Positions 33,030 through 42,067 of a DNA stretch of 64,000 nucleotides are shown in pieces. A model generated the notes under the pieces. The model did no database searches and was not told the DNA's origin. It worked only from the letters and a program-made list of their open reading frames with translations. Within the stretch, counting starts at the first letter, position 1, and every line of letters starts with the position of its first letter. Source of the DNA: Acinetobacter sp. (lineage in GTDB: Bacteria > Pseudomonadota > Gammaproteobacteria > Pseudomonadales > Moraxellaceae); contig JAITLL010000012.1 of the NCBI GenBank assembly GCA_031277915.1, positions 1-64,000 on the forward strand. The letters are read 5' to 3'. A program made the position numbers and the translations under genes.

Positions 33030-34490
33030 TTAATCTTGCTCTGGCTTTACATTCATTTTGTCATAACTAATTAATTTGGTTTTATATTTCCATTTATATC
33101 CGAGCCAAATCACTAAGAATAAAGGCAAACTAATATAAGTAGAAAGTAAGCCCATCCAGTCAATTTTCCCACCCAAAATAGCTTGATAATTTTGGCCTAA
33201 GATAATGATTGAACACAGAATGAATGCAAACCAAGGTGCAAATGGGAAAAACTTGGCACGATATGCTAAATCTTCAAGTTTGTAACCTTGAGCGATATAA
33301 CCTTTACGGAAACGATAATGTGAAATTGCAATACCTAACCAGACAATGAAACCACACATCCCTGACATGTTGAGTAACCAGTTAAAGACTTGCTTTTCAC
33401 CAATAAATGTCGTTAAGAAACAGAATGCAGCAATAAATGTCGTTGCATATAGCGCATTCATTGGAACACCACGATTGTCTAGTTTTGCAAACCATTTTGG
33501 TGCACGGCCTTGTTGAGCCATGTCAAATAACATACGGGTAGAGGAATACATGCCTGAGTTACCCGCCGATAAAATGGCAGTCAAAATAACCGCATTCATT
33601 AAGCTCGCAGCGAAAGCAAAGCCTACTTTCTCATAAAGTAAAGTAAAAGGAGAAAGAGCTACATTTTCTGTTGTCGCAGCTTGCAATAAATTTGGATCAT
33701 CATAGGCAATGAGTGTACCGATAATGAAAATACACAAGATATAGAATAATAAAATTCGCCAGAAAATCTGTTTAATTGCAAGAGGAATTGTTTTCTTTGG
33801 ATCTTTCGATTCACCCGCAGCAACACCAACCATCTCGGTTCCCTGAAATGAGAACCCTGCAATCATGGCAACTCCAATCATAGCCTGTAAACCACCCACA
33901 AAAGGCGCGTCTTTGTAGGTCCAGTTGCCAAAAGTGGCTACACCCGGTGTCAACATCAACTTAATTATCATGGCGATACCAATGATAATGAAGGCAATAA
34001 TCGCAATAACCTTAACCATCGAGAACCAGAATTCACTTTCACCGAAACCTTTTACACTCATCGCGTTAATCATGAAAATGATAACGAGGAAAAGGGCACT
34101 CCAGTAAAATCCGGGAATATCTGGAAACCAGAATTTCATAATAAACTGTACAGCAACAAGTTCAAATGCAACCGTAATTGCCCAGTTGTACCAATAATTC
34201 CAGCCTAGAGCGAAACCAAAGCCATCTTCAACATAGCGACTGCCATAGGTAAAAAATGCGCCGGATGTTGGGGTATGAGTCGCAAGCTCACCTAAACTTG
34301 TCATTAAGAAGTAAATCATAATACCAATAAGAGAGTAAGCGAGTAGAGCCCCACCAGGGCCTGCGTTTGCAATGGTTGATCCAGAAGCAAGGAAGAGACC
34401 TGTACCAATGGAACCACCAATGGCGATCATATTCAGATGACGAGCCCCAAGCTTTCGCTGGAGTTTTTCAGGAGCATGTGTTTCGCTCAT
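33030..34490 (-). CDS. lysP: Amino acid permease, LysP-like
   Basis: The 486-residue inner-membrane protein has 12 membrane segments of the APC superfamily AAT group. The N-terminus KLGARHLNMIAIGGSIGTGLF and the segments GGALLAYSLIG, FGFALGWNYWYNW, FSFQGTEMVGVAAGES and AVILTAILSAGNSGMY are very like E. coli LysP as I recall it, so proton-coupled lysine uptake is the best call; other cationic or neutral amino acids remain possible. It follows rsmC after 21 bases and is probably co-transcribed with it. No lysine riboswitch is seen in front. Confidence 0.82.
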   Translation of the reverse strand: MSETHAPEKLQRKLGARHLNMIAIGGSIGTGLFLASGSTIANAGPGGALLAYSLIGIMIYFLMTSLGELATHTPTSGAFFTYGSRYVEDGFGFALGWNYWYNWAITVAFELVAVQFIMKFWFPDIPGFYWSALFLVIIFMINAMSVKGFGESEFWFSMVKVIAIIAFIIIGIAMIIKLMLTPGVATFGNWTYKDAPFVGGLQAMIGVAMIAGFSFQGTEMVGVAAGESKDPKKTIPLAIKQIFWRILLFYILCIFIIGTLIAYDDPNLLQAATTENVALSPFTLLYEKVGFAFAASLMNAVILTAILSAGNSGMYSSTRMLFDMAQQGRAPKWFAKLDNRGVPMNALYATTFIAAFCFLTTFIGEKQVFNWLLNMSGMCGFIVWLGIAISHYRFRKGYIAQGYKLEDLAYRAKFFPFAPWFAFILCSIIILGQNYQAILGGKIDWMGLLSTYISLPLFLVIWLGYKWKYKTKLISYDKMNVKPEQD

Positions 34491-34511
34491 GGAGATTCCT
34501 TACATAGTTTG

Positions 34512-35525
34512 TTATGCACAGGCATATAACACCTTAAAGCCTTGAAGATCAGTTTTAATCTCACACTGACCAAAGTGCTTCTCAATTAAGATTGGATAGT
34601 TTAAAAAACGGTTTGCTACAATCCATAGCTCGCCTGATGCCTTTAAATGTTTTTTAGCGTTCTGGCAGAGTCCTTCACTTGCATCGTAGTTGGTATGAAT
34701 ACCTTGATGAAAGGGAGGGTTACTGACAATGGCATCAAGTTCTGTTGGGGCGTCTGCAATTCCTATAACAGGCTGCAATCTCAACTGGTCTGAACCTATT
34801 CCATTTCGACTAAAAGTCATTTCCGTTGACCGTAAAGCGAAAGCATCAATATCTAAGGCGTGAATAATATTACTTGAATTTATTTTTGCCAAATAGCAAC
34901 TGATAATTCCTGCACCACACCCGAAGTCGGCAATTCTACCTGATTTCACCTGATTAAGATAAGGGAGTAAAACAGCAGTTCCCACATCTAGATGATTTTG
35001 ACTAAAAACCCCAGGTAGGGCGCAAATGGTAAGTTCATGTTCATTTACTTGAACAGTATAGGTTTTTAACCAGCTTTCAAAGGGTTTGAGCTTTTCAGTT
35101 TTCTCAATTTTTAAATGCCATAGCTGACAATGTCGGGCGCTATCGAGTTTAAGTATTTTGCCAAAGCTTTGTAATTGTTTAGCTGCTCTTTCAACCCCAC
35201 CTTTTTTTTCACCTACTAAAAAAACTGATTGGTCAGCTTTGAGATGGCTCATGACTAGATGCAAGATATAGTTTAAGAGTTCTTTGGATTTTGGGACGAA
35301 AATGACGGCTTGATCAAACTCTTGTAATGGAAACTCAACCGAGAAATGTGCTGTCGTGCCTGCATTCACAAAGCCTTGGTAATCTGCATAATTCCACGTC
35401 CAGACTGATGCATCAACCTTAGGAGGTAATTGACTGATTAAGGCATCATTGGGTGCATTAATCAACAAGAGTCTACCTTTTAGATAGTCTTGCTGTCTTA
35501 ATACCACTTCACTTCTAGGATCCAT
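34512..35525 (-). CDS. rsmC: 16S rRNA (guanine(1207)-N2)-methyltransferase RsmC
   Basis: RsmC methylates G1207 in helix 34 of 16S rRNA. The 337-residue protein has the two tandem domains of the family: a degenerate N-terminal half and a catalytic C-terminal Rossmann domain with [14 protein letters not shown] (SAM binding) and the catalytic VSNPPFHQG. The segment LQGFKVLYA closes the family alignment. ATG 35525 has GAGAG six bases upstream and is preferred over ATG 35531. It sits between the permease xanP-like gene and the LysP-like gene, all on the minus strand. Confidence 0.9.
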   Translation of the reverse strand: MDPRSEVVLRQQDYLKGRLLLINAPNDALISQLPPKVDASVWTWNYADYQGFVNAGTTAHFSVEFPLQEFDQAVIFVPKSKELLNYILHLVMSHLKADQSVFLVGEKKGGVERAAKQLQSFGKILKLDSARHCQLWHLKIEKTEKLKPFESWLKTYTVQVNEHELTICALPGVFSQNHLDVGTAVLLPYLNQVKSGRIADFGCGAGIISCYLAKINSSNIIHALDIDAFALRSTEMTFSRNGIGSDQLRLQPVIGIADAPTELDAIVSNPPFHQGIHTNYDASEGLCQNAKKHLKASGELWIVANRFLNYPILIEKHFGQCEIKTDLQGFKVLYACA

Positions 35526-35548
35526 GTACATCTCTCATGAAGAAGAAT

Positions 35549-35566
35549 GCCCAGTGGAAACTGGGC
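35549..35566 (-). terminator. Hairpin between the purine permease gene and rsmC
   Basis: GCCCAGT pairs with ACTGGGC around GGAA. Only a mixed T/C stretch follows on the minus strand, so termination may be partial. Confidence 0.4.
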
Positions 35567-35589
35567 AGTAATCAAAAATTAAAAATTGG

Positions 35590-36948
35590 TTATTGATGCG
35601 TTTCAGGCAGTACAACATTTAAGATTAATGCTGCAATACCACCTGTGGCTACGCCAGAACTAAATATATTTTTAAATAATTCTGGCAAGTGTTCCAAAAT
35701 TTGAGGAACTTGAGCAACACCCAAACCTAGTGCAAGTGAAATCGCAATAATTAAAAGAGCGCGGCGGTCTAAGTGAATAGATGAAAGAATATTAATGCCT
35801 GAGGCAGCAACTGCACCGAACATCACCATAACTGCTCCGCCTAATACTGCCTGTGGTACAGCTTGTATTACACCAGCTACCACAGGGAATAGACCTAATA
35901 TAATGAGTAAAGCTGCAATCCAGATGCCTACGTAACGACTTGCCACGCCAGTGAGTTGGATTACGCCATTATTTTGAGCGAATACAGAACTAGGGAACGT
36001 ATTGAATAATCCAGCCAGTAAAGAGTTTGCACCATTTACTAACACACCACCTTTAATACGTTGCATCCACTGAGGACCATCTACAGGTTGGTTTGAAAGC
36101 TTACTTGTTGCTGTCACATCGCCAATTGCTTCTAATGAAGTAACCAGATAAATAAATGCCATTGGAATAAATAAACCCCATGAGAAGCTTAAACCAAAAT
36201 GCATTGGGGTCGGAATTTGAATGACAGGTGCATCTTTTAGGCCAGAGAAGTCTAGATGTCCCATAAAACCAGCAAGAATGTAGCCAATGACCAATGCAAT
36301 TAAAATAGCTGAGCTTTTAATCCACACCACTCGAATACGGTTTAAAACAATAATAATAGCTAGAACAGTACAAGACATTATAAGGTTATCGGAACTTGCA
36401 AAAGTATGATCTTGCATGGCTTGATAACCACCACCCATGCTGATGAGGCCTTCTTTAATAAGTGTTAAGCCAATCAGAAGTACAACAATACCTGTTACTA
36501 GGGGAGTAATCAGTCTTTTTACCCATGGTAGGATTTGTGACACACCCATTTCAATAAATGAACCAGCAATCACCACACCAAAAATAGCGGCCATAACCTG
36601 ATTTACTGGTGTACCTGCAGCAACCATTGCACTACCAATACCAATAATTGGACCAATAAAATTAAAACTTGTACCTTGTACGATGAGCAGACCTGCACCC
36701 AAAGGACCAACTTTTTTACATTGTAAGAAAGTTGCGATTCCTGAAATAACCAAAGACATCGATAAAATCATGTTAGTTTCAGTACGGGAAACGCCTAAAG
36801 CTAAACAAATTAGAAGCCCAGGAGTAACAATTGGGACAATAATTGCAAGCAAATGTTGAAAAGCTGCCAGAAAAGCCACGAAGGGTTTTGGTCGGTCATC
36901 TAGTCCATAAACGAGGTCAAGATGCTCTTGTGGTGGTTGATTGGACAT
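35590..36948 (-). CDS. NCS2 family xanthine/uracil permease
   Basis: The 452-residue inner-membrane symporter has about 14 membrane segments. Family marks are QHLLAIIVPIVTPGLLI, the VQGTSFNFIGPII segment, the substrate-site region SLEAIGDVTATSKLS, and NSLLAGLFNTFPSSVFAQNNGVIQLTGVASR. The VFAQNNGVI pattern fits the xanthine/urate branch (XanQ, UacT) rather than uracil UraA. Start 36948 (MSNQPPQEH) is preferred; the frame extends nine codons. It is divergent from typA. Confidence 0.86.
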   Translation of the reverse strand: MSNQPPQEHLDLVYGLDDRPKPFVAFLAAFQHLLAIIVPIVTPGLLICLALGVSRTETNMILSMSLVISGIATFLQCKKVGPLGAGLLIVQGTSFNFIGPIIGIGSAMVAAGTPVNQVMAAIFGVVIAGSFIEMGVSQILPWVKRLITPLVTGIVVLLIGLTLIKEGLISMGGGYQAMQDHTFASSDNLIMSCTVLAIIIVLNRIRVVWIKSSAILIALVIGYILAGFMGHLDFSGLKDAPVIQIPTPMHFGLSFSWGLFIPMAFIYLVTSLEAIGDVTATSKLSNQPVDGPQWMQRIKGGVLVNGANSLLAGLFNTFPSSVFAQNNGVIQLTGVASRYVGIWIAALLIILGLFPVVAGVIQAVPQAVLGGAVMVMFGAVAASGINILSSIHLDRRALLIIAISLALGLGVAQVPQILEHLPELFKNIFSSGVATGGIAALILNVVLPETHQ

Positions 36949-37063
36949 GGATGTGAATACGCCGCAATTTCGCAAATTGGCGCTATTCTAATCGAGATAC
37001 CTATCTTTACAAAACGAAATACGGGCTATTGGGAAATTTTTTTGTCAATGTCAATAAACTGTC

Positions 37064-37079
37064 ACTACTCAAGAGTAGT
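37064..37079. promoter_or_regulatory. Perfect palindrome upstream of typA
   Basis: ACTACTC-AA-GAGTAGT (perfect 16-base palindrome) covers the -35 region of a TATAAT box at 37089-37094. An operator is likely. Confidence 0.45.
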
Positions 37080-37088
37080 GTTTTTCTG

Positions 37089-37094
37089 TATAAT
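37089..37094 (+). promoter_or_regulatory. Candidate typA -10 box
   Basis: A perfect TATAAT lies 32 bases before the typA start; its -35 (TACTCA, 17 bases upstream) is poor, in keeping with regulator-dependent transcription. Confidence 0.5.
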
Positions 37095-37125
37095 TTGCCC
37101 TCAAGTTTCAGGCTTATCGAATTCT

Positions 37126-38955
37126 ATGTCAGATATCAAAAATCTCCGCAATATTGCAATTATTGCCCACGTCGACCACGGTAAAACCACACTTGTCGAT
37201 AAATTACTTCAACAATCAGGTGCTCTTGGTGATCGCGCAGGTGAGATTGAGCGTGTCATGGATTCGGGCGCTATTGAAAGTGAACGTGGTATTACCATTC
37301 TTGCAAAGAACACTGCAATTAAATGGACCGATGCTCGTACGAATACAGAATACCGTATTAATATCGTCGACACCCCGGGACATGCTGACTTCGGTGGTGA
37401 AGTTGAACGTGTAATGTCGATGGTTGACTGTGTATTGTTATTGGTTGACTCTCAAGAAGGTCCAATGCCACAAACTCGCTTTGTAACTCAAAAAGCGTTT
37501 GCTCGTGGTTTAAAACCAATCGTAATTATCAACAAAGTTGACAAGCCAAGCGCGCGTCCAGACTGGGTTATTGACCAAGTATTTGACTTGTTCGACAACC
37601 TTGGCGGTTCTGACGAACAGCTAGACTTCCCAGTTGTTTATGCATCTGGTTTACGTGGTGTTGCTGGTCCTTCTCCAGAAGAATTGGCTGACGACATGAC
37701 GCCATTATTCCAAACAATCGTTGACATTGTTGAACCACCAGCAGTTGATGCTGATGGTCCATTCCAAATGCAGATCTCTTCACTTGACTATAACAGCTTC
37801 GTAGGTGTTATCGGTGTTGGTCGTATTCAACGTGGTTCAATTGGTTTAAATACACCTGTAACTGTCATTGATAAAGACGGTAAGACACGTAACGGCCGTA
37901 TCTTAAAAATTATGGGTTACCACGGTCTAGAGCGTGTTGATGTTGATTCTGCTCAAGCAGGCGATATCGTATGTATTACAGGTATTGATGAACTTCATAT
38001 TTCTGACACGATTTGTGATCCGAAAAATGTTGAAGCTTTACCACCATTGTCTGTAGATGAACCTACAGTAACAATGACTTTCCAAGTAAACAACTCGCCG
38101 TTTGCAGGTAAAGAAGGTAAATTCGTTACTTCACGTAACATCCGTGAACGTTTAGACCGCGAATTAATTCACAACGTAGCATTACGTGTAGAAGACACTG
38201 ACAGTCCAGACCGTTTTAAAGTATCTGGTCGTGGTGAACTTCACCTTTCAGTTTTAATTGAAAACATGCGTCGCGAAGGTTTCGAAATGGGCGTATCTCG
38301 TCCACAAGTAATCTTGAAAGAAGTTGACGGTGAAAAACAAGAACCTTACGAAAACGTTACATTTGACGTTGAAGAACAGCACCAAGGTTCTGTAATGGAA
38401 CAAATGGGTAGCCGTAAAGGTGAAATGACCAATATGGAAGTTGACGGTAAAGGCCGTATCCGTATTGAAGCAACTGTACCTTCACGTGGCTTAATTGGTT
38501 TCCGTTCAGAATTCTTGACTATGACTTCTGGTACAGGAATCATGACTTCAAGCTTCTCTCACTACGGTCCGATGAAACAAGGTACTGTTGCGAAGCGTCA
38601 AAACGGTGTGTTGATTTCTATGGTTCAAGGTACTTGCCTTGGCTATGCATTGTTCAGCTTGCAAGACCGTGGTCGTCTATTCGCTAAACCACAGTTAGAA
38701 GTTTACGAAGGTATGATCGTAGGGATTAACTCACGTTCAGACGATATGGTGGTTAACCCAACTAAAGCTAAACAGTTAACTAACGTACGTGCTTCTGGTA
38801 CTGACGATGCGTTGACTCTTGTTCCTGCTGTTGAATACACGCTTGAACAAGCGCTTGAGTTCATTGAAGATGATGAATTAGTTGAAGTAACACCTAAGTC
38901 AATCCGTATCCGTAAGCGCTGGTTGACTGAAAACGAACGTAAGCGTAACAAATAA
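37126..38955 (+). CDS. typA: Translational GTPase TypA/BipA
   Basis: The 609-residue GTPase binds ribosomes and supports ribosome assembly and growth under cold and stress. G1 is AHVDHGKTT (after [13 protein letters not shown]), G2 SERGITI, G3 DTPGHADF, G4 NKVDKPSA and G5 ASG. An EF-G-like domain II, domain III and the TypA-specific C-terminal domain follow ([25 protein letters not shown]). The start is ATG 37126; upstream codons in frame to 36922 belong to the promoter region and are not conserved sequence. It is transcribed alone with its own terminator. Confidence 0.96.
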   Translation: MSDIKNLRNIAIIAHVDHGKTTLVDKLLQQSGALGDRAGEIERVMDSGAIESERGITILAKNTAIKWTDARTNTEYRINIVDTPGHADFGGEVERVMSMVDCVLLLVDSQEGPMPQTRFVTQKAFARGLKPIVIINKVDKPSARPDWVIDQVFDLFDNLGGSDEQLDFPVVYASGLRGVAGPSPEELADDMTPLFQTIVDIVEPPAVDADGPFQMQISSLDYNSFVGVIGVGRIQRGSIGLNTPVTVIDKDGKTRNGRILKIMGYHGLERVDVDSAQAGDIVCITGIDELHISDTICDPKNVEALPPLSVDEPTVTMTFQVNNSPFAGKEGKFVTSRNIRERLDRELIHNVALRVEDTDSPDRFKVSGRGELHLSVLIENMRREGFEMGVSRPQVILKEVDGEKQEPYENVTFDVEEQHQGSVMEQMGSRKGEMTNMEVDGKGRIRIEATVPSRGLIGFRSEFLTMTSGTGIMTSSFSHYGPMKQGTVAKRQNGVLISMVQGTCLGYALFSLQDRGRLFAKPQLEVYEGMIVGINSRSDDMVVNPTKAKQLTNVRASGTDDALTLVPAVEYTLEQALEFIEDDELVEVTPKSIRIRKRWLTENERKRNK

Positions 38956-38977
38956 GTTATTCTTATTTTCGGATGAT

Positions 38978-39010
38978 AAAAACCGCTGATTTCGATCAGC
39001 GGTTTTTTTT
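38978..39010 (+). terminator. typA terminator
   Basis: CCGCTGAT pairs with ATCAGCGG around TTCG, flanked by A residues and followed by eight T. Confidence 0.85.
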
Positions 39011-39148
39011 TATTGGATAAAATTGAAGTTGAAAGGTACGCATAAATTCATATTTTCCTTGTAAGCAAATATGTTATTGAAGTGTGAATAAACTTTCTTT
39101 TTTTGATAAAAATGTTAAATTATCAATATCATGGCGAGTACTATCTAA

Positions 39149-39217
39149 ATGGATAAGAGGCCAATGAAAAAAGAAAAATATGACATGTTTTCGGCCCCGA
39201 CATCTGGAGATGTTTAG
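39149..39217 (+). CDS. 22-codon upstream ORF abutting mscL
   Basis: In the same frame as mscL, ATG 39149 opens MDKRPMKKEKYDMFSAPTSG and ends in TAG at 39215-39217, immediately before the mscL ATG. ATG 39164 inside it has AAGAGG upstream and gives 17 residues. Another five-codon ORF (ATG 39131) ends in TAA directly before ATG 39149. The chain suggests termination-reinitiation coupling. No homology was recognised; chance is possible. Confidence 0.3.
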   Translation: MDKRPMKKEKYDMFSAPTSGDV

Positions 39218-39649
39218 ATGAGTATTATTCAAGAATTTAAAGAATTTGCCATTAAAGGCAATATGATGGATTTAGCCATTGGTGTAATTATTGGTGGTGC
39301 TTTTGGCAAAATCGTAGACTCTTTAGTTAAAGACATTATCATGCCAATTATCAGTGTAATTACTGGTGGTGGTGTTGATTTCTCTCAAAAGTTTATTGTA
39401 TTAGGTGCAAACCCTAATAATTTGCAATCTTTAGATACCTTACAAAAAGCGGGTGTTAACGTATTAACCTACGGTAACTTCCTGACCATTTTAATTAACT
39501 TTATCATTTTGGCTTGGGTTGTGTTCTTAATGGTGAAATTATTAAATAAACTTCGCCGCGATAAGAAGGAGCCAGAAGCTCCAGCTGCAACTCCAGAAGA
39601 TATTCAATTATTACGTGAAATTCGTGATGAGTTGAAAAAGCAAGCTTAA
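39218..39649 (+). CDS. mscL: Large-conductance mechanosensitive channel MscL
   Basis: The 143-residue inner-membrane channel opens on membrane tension during osmotic downshock. The N-terminal [33 protein letters not shown] covers the amphipathic helix and TM1 pore; TM2 is at [22 protein letters not shown]; a charged cytoplasmic helix ends the protein. The loop between them is a little longer than in E. coli. ATCTGGAGATG precedes the start. Its own terminator follows. Confidence 0.96.
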   Translation: MSIIQEFKEFAIKGNMMDLAIGVIIGGAFGKIVDSLVKDIIMPIISVITGGGVDFSQKFIVLGANPNNLQSLDTLQKAGVNVLTYGNFLTILINFIILAWVVFLMVKLLNKLRRDKKEPEAPAATPEDIQLLREIRDELKKQA

Positions 39650-39662
39650 TCAGATTTGAAAT

Positions 39663-39690
39663 AAAAAACGGTACCTAGAGTACCGTTTTT
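39663..39690 (+). terminator. mscL terminator
   Basis: ACGGTAC pairs with GTACCGT around CTAGA, with A run before and T run after. Confidence 0.85.
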
Positions 39691-39793
39691 TATTAATGAA
39701 TCTTTTTAATTGTAAACATGGCTCTATAGATTGATAAAATTATATAGTTAGCAAGTAATTTGACTGAGCATATAGTTAAAGAGGGAAAAATTA

Positions 39794-40147
39794 ATGAATC
39801 AGCTATTTGTATACGGTACTTTATGTCCAAGTAAAGCTAATGCTCATATTTTAGAGCAAATTGGTGGCCGCTGGACAAAAGCTAGTGTAAGAGGCGTGAT
39901 TCATATTTTAGATTGGGGGCCAGATAAAGGCCTAAAAGCATTAGAGTTAGATTCGCAAGCAGAGTGGGTAGAGGGCTATTTGTTTAGTACAGAAAAACTT
40001 GCTGAAAACTGGCAGATGCTTGATGAGTTTGAAGGTTTTCAATACCAGCGTGTCATCGTAGATGTGAAACTAGAGTCGGGTGAATATATTAAAGCCTGGA
40101 CATATCAAATAAATGCACAGGCTCAAGCATCTAAAAACCATAATTAA
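39794..40147 (+). CDS. Gamma-glutamylcyclotransferase-like (AIG2 family) protein
   Basis: The 117-residue protein has the GGCT fold: LFVYGTLCPSKANA at the N-terminus (substrate-binding YGTL loop), VEGYLF and the acidic DEFEGFQYQR with the catalytic Glu, then YIKAWTYQIN. Family members act on gamma-glutamyl peptides or amines, or on unknown substrates. It is convergent with the PPIase gene 10 bases away; no terminator is seen between them. Confidence 0.83.
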   Translation: MNQLFVYGTLCPSKANAHILEQIGGRWTKASVRGVIHILDWGPDKGLKALELDSQAEWVEGYLFSTEKLAENWQMLDEFEGFQYQRVIVDVKLESGEYIKAWTYQINAQAQASKNHN

Positions 40148-40157
40148 TATAATGCAA

Positions 40158-40448
40158 TCAACGTAAGTTGCTCATTCGGAATTTAACTTCTAAAAGATGA
40201 TAGCCAAACTGGCTTTTGATTGGGCCTTGTAACACACGTTCGGCAGCTGTAAAAACAATTTTGTCGATGACGGGTACAAGTTGTCCTTTTTTGATTTCGC
40301 CCAGTTCACCGCCACGTTTTGCCGAATTGCAGGTAGAGTACTGCTTGGCAAGCTTGGCAAAGTCTGCACCACTTTGTAGCTTCTTTTTTAGCTGTTCAGC
40401 TAAGTCTTTATCTTTGACTAAAATATGTCTGACAATTGCTGTTTGCAT
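40158..40448 (-). CDS. Parvulin-type peptidyl-prolyl cis-trans isomerase
   Basis: The 96-residue protein is a single rotamase domain of the PpiC group: ARHILV-like AIVRHILVKDKDLAEQL, then GADFAKLAKQYSTCNSAKRGGELGEIKKGQLVP and a final FGYHLLEV. It accelerates proline isomerisation, probably in the cytoplasm because it lacks a signal peptide. ATG 40448 (MQTAIVR) with GGAGAAAG upstream is preferred over TTG 40463. It lies 19 bases after the mutM stop, so the two form an operon. Confidence 0.88.
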   Translation of the reverse strand: MQTAIVRHILVKDKDLAEQLKKKLQSGADFAKLAKQYSTCNSAKRGGELGEIKKGQLVPVIDKIVFTAAERVLQGPIKSQFGYHLLEVKFRMSNLR

Positions 40449-40467
40449 GTTGTCTTTCTCCAAAAAA

Positions 40468-41292
40468 TTAAGGCTTTCTCAGCTTTTTAAGTGGTTGACA
40501 CTGTGGGCAGAACACGCTGGCACGTTGACCAAGTTTTAAATTTTCTAACGCGGTTTCACAGTTAACGCACATTTCTCCAGCACGACCATAAGCAAGCAGT
40601 GTTTGCTGGAAATAACCATTTTCACCCATGGCATTGCTGTAATCACGCAAAGTTGAGCCACCTAAATCAATTGCCGACTTTAAAATTCGTTTAATCTCGA
40701 CAACGAGTTTCTCAATCTGTTGCATGTTCAAATCACCAGCAGGCTGCGCTGGGTGAATGCCTATATTAAATAAACTCTCTGTTGCATAGATATTGCCTAC
40801 ACCGACGACTACATGATTATCCATGAGTGCAATTTTTATGCCGACAGATTTATTCTTAAGTTTAGAAGCTAAATACTCTGCATGAAAGTCAGCACTTAAA
40901 GGCTCAGGCCCCAAAGTATCTATGAGTTTGCTTTGAGACTCTGGATTAAGCCAAAGAATACAGCCAAAACGACGTGGATCATGATAGCGTAACTGTTGGT
41001 CTTCAAATTGAATAATCAGATGATCATGTTTTCTCAGTTCATCGTTTGGTTGGCATAGACGGAAGCTTCCTGACATTCCTAAATGCCAGAGCATTTGGTC
41101 TTGTTCAAACTTTGCCAAGATATATTTTGAACGTCGATTTAAGCCAATAAGGCGTTGTCCAATAAGTTTGTGAACATCATCAGGAATCGGCCAGCGTAAG
41201 CTAGAGTTACGGACTTCTACATTTTGAACTTTTTGATTCAAGAGGGGAAATAAACTCGTTTTGGTGGTTTCGACTTCGGGTAATTCAGGCAT
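40468..41292 (-). CDS. mutM: Formamidopyrimidine-DNA glycosylase (Fpg/MutM)
   Basis: The 274-residue enzyme removes 8-oxoguanine and formamidopyrimidines and cuts the abasic site. The start must be ATG 41292 because after removal of Met the N-terminal Pro of PELPEVETT is the Schiff-base nucleophile; the upstream TTG is not used. The conserved Lys is in RSKYILAKF. The helix-two-turn-helix has MDNHVVVGVGNIYATESLF. The C-terminal zinc finger uses CVNC and CPQC. It is divergent from a second glycosylase gene and upstream of the PPIase gene. Confidence 0.95.
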   Translation of the reverse strand: MPELPEVETTKTSLFPLLNQKVQNVEVRNSSLRWPIPDDVHKLIGQRLIGLNRRSKYILAKFEQDQMLWHLGMSGSFRLCQPNDELRKHDHLIIQFEDQQLRYHDPRRFGCILWLNPESQSKLIDTLGPEPLSADFHAEYLASKLKNKSVGIKIALMDNHVVVGVGNIYATESLFNIGIHPAQPAGDLNMQQIEKLVVEIKRILKSAIDLGGSTLRDYSNAMGENGYFQQTLLAYGRAGEMCVNCETALENLKLGQRASVFCPQCQPLKKLRKP

Positions 41293-41368
41293 CGCCAACT
41301 CGCAGAATTAACAGATATACTGGGCTAATCAAGTATAACGTGTGGTATGTAATATTTCAGAGATTACT

Positions 41369-41935
41369 ATGTCAAATATTTTACCATTAAGCTGGTTTCA
41401 ACGAGAAACCTCAGAAGTGGCTTATGATTTAATTGGTTGTGTATTGTGTAAGCGACAGTATGATGGTCAAGTCATCCGTTGCACAATTACTGAAACAGAA
41501 GCTTATTTGGGCGTTCGGGATAAAGCTTGCCATAGTTACAATGATAAACGTACAGCTCGAACAGATGTAATGTATAGCTATGGTGGTACGATTTACGTCT
41601 ATTTAATTTATGGCATGTATGAAATGCTTAATATTATTACTCAAACAGAAGGTGTGCCTGAGGGAGTGATGATTCGGTCGGTATTTTTAAGTAATGCTTC
41701 AACTAAAAAAGAATATAAGCTTTTGGCTGGACCGGGCAAATTGACACGTTATTTAGGCATTGACCGAAGTTTAAAAGGCCAAACTCTAGGTGAAGAATCT
41801 GGATTATGGATTGAAGCAGCCTCTATACAACCTGAAGTGGTCATGACTCCCCGTATTGGAATTGATTATGCTGAAGAGGCAAAAGACTGGCCTGAACGAT
41901 ATTGCTGGAAAGATCATCCATCGTTAAGCCGATAA
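41369..41935 (+). CDS. DNA-3-methyladenine glycosylase (AAG/MPG family)
   Basis: The 188-residue enzyme removes alkylated purines from DNA. The catalytic Glu and its neighbourhood are in TETEAYLGVRDKACHSYN, with the conserved RTARTDVMYSYGGTIYVYLIYGMYEMLN base-flipping region and LAGPGKLTRYLGI. It belongs to the human AAG-type family (Pfam Pur_DNA_glyco), not to TagA or AlkA. ATG 41369 is chosen (MSNILPLSWF); the frame extends to a GTG. Divergent transcription from mutM puts two base-excision repair enzymes on one 76-base promoter region. Confidence 0.9.
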   Translation: MSNILPLSWFQRETSEVAYDLIGCVLCKRQYDGQVIRCTITETEAYLGVRDKACHSYNDKRTARTDVMYSYGGTIYVYLIYGMYEMLNIITQTEGVPEGVMIRSVFLSNASTKKEYKLLAGPGKLTRYLGIDRSLKGQTLGEESGLWIEAASIQPEVVMTPRIGIDYAEEAKDWPERYCWKDHPSLSR

Positions 41936-42067
41936 CTCAAATTTGAGAATTAATTTTTAGATAACGAAATAGTGTTCCAAATTTACAACTATGTGAGTCG
42001 AATTCAATATCCAGACAAGACACTGCTTTTTGTTATCATAACTACAATATAAATAAAGGAAATAAGC

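Noticed and set aside
34491-34511. Lysine riboswitch before the LysP-like gene
   Set aside because: Only 21 bases separate it from rsmC, far too short.
36922-37125. N-terminal extension of typA from base 36922
   Set aside because: TypA proteins start at MSDIKNLR; the extension covers the promoter, including the TATAAT box.
42030-42045. Fur box upstream of the TonB-dependent receptor gene
   Set aside because: TTATCATAA gives only a partial match, too weak to report as a site.
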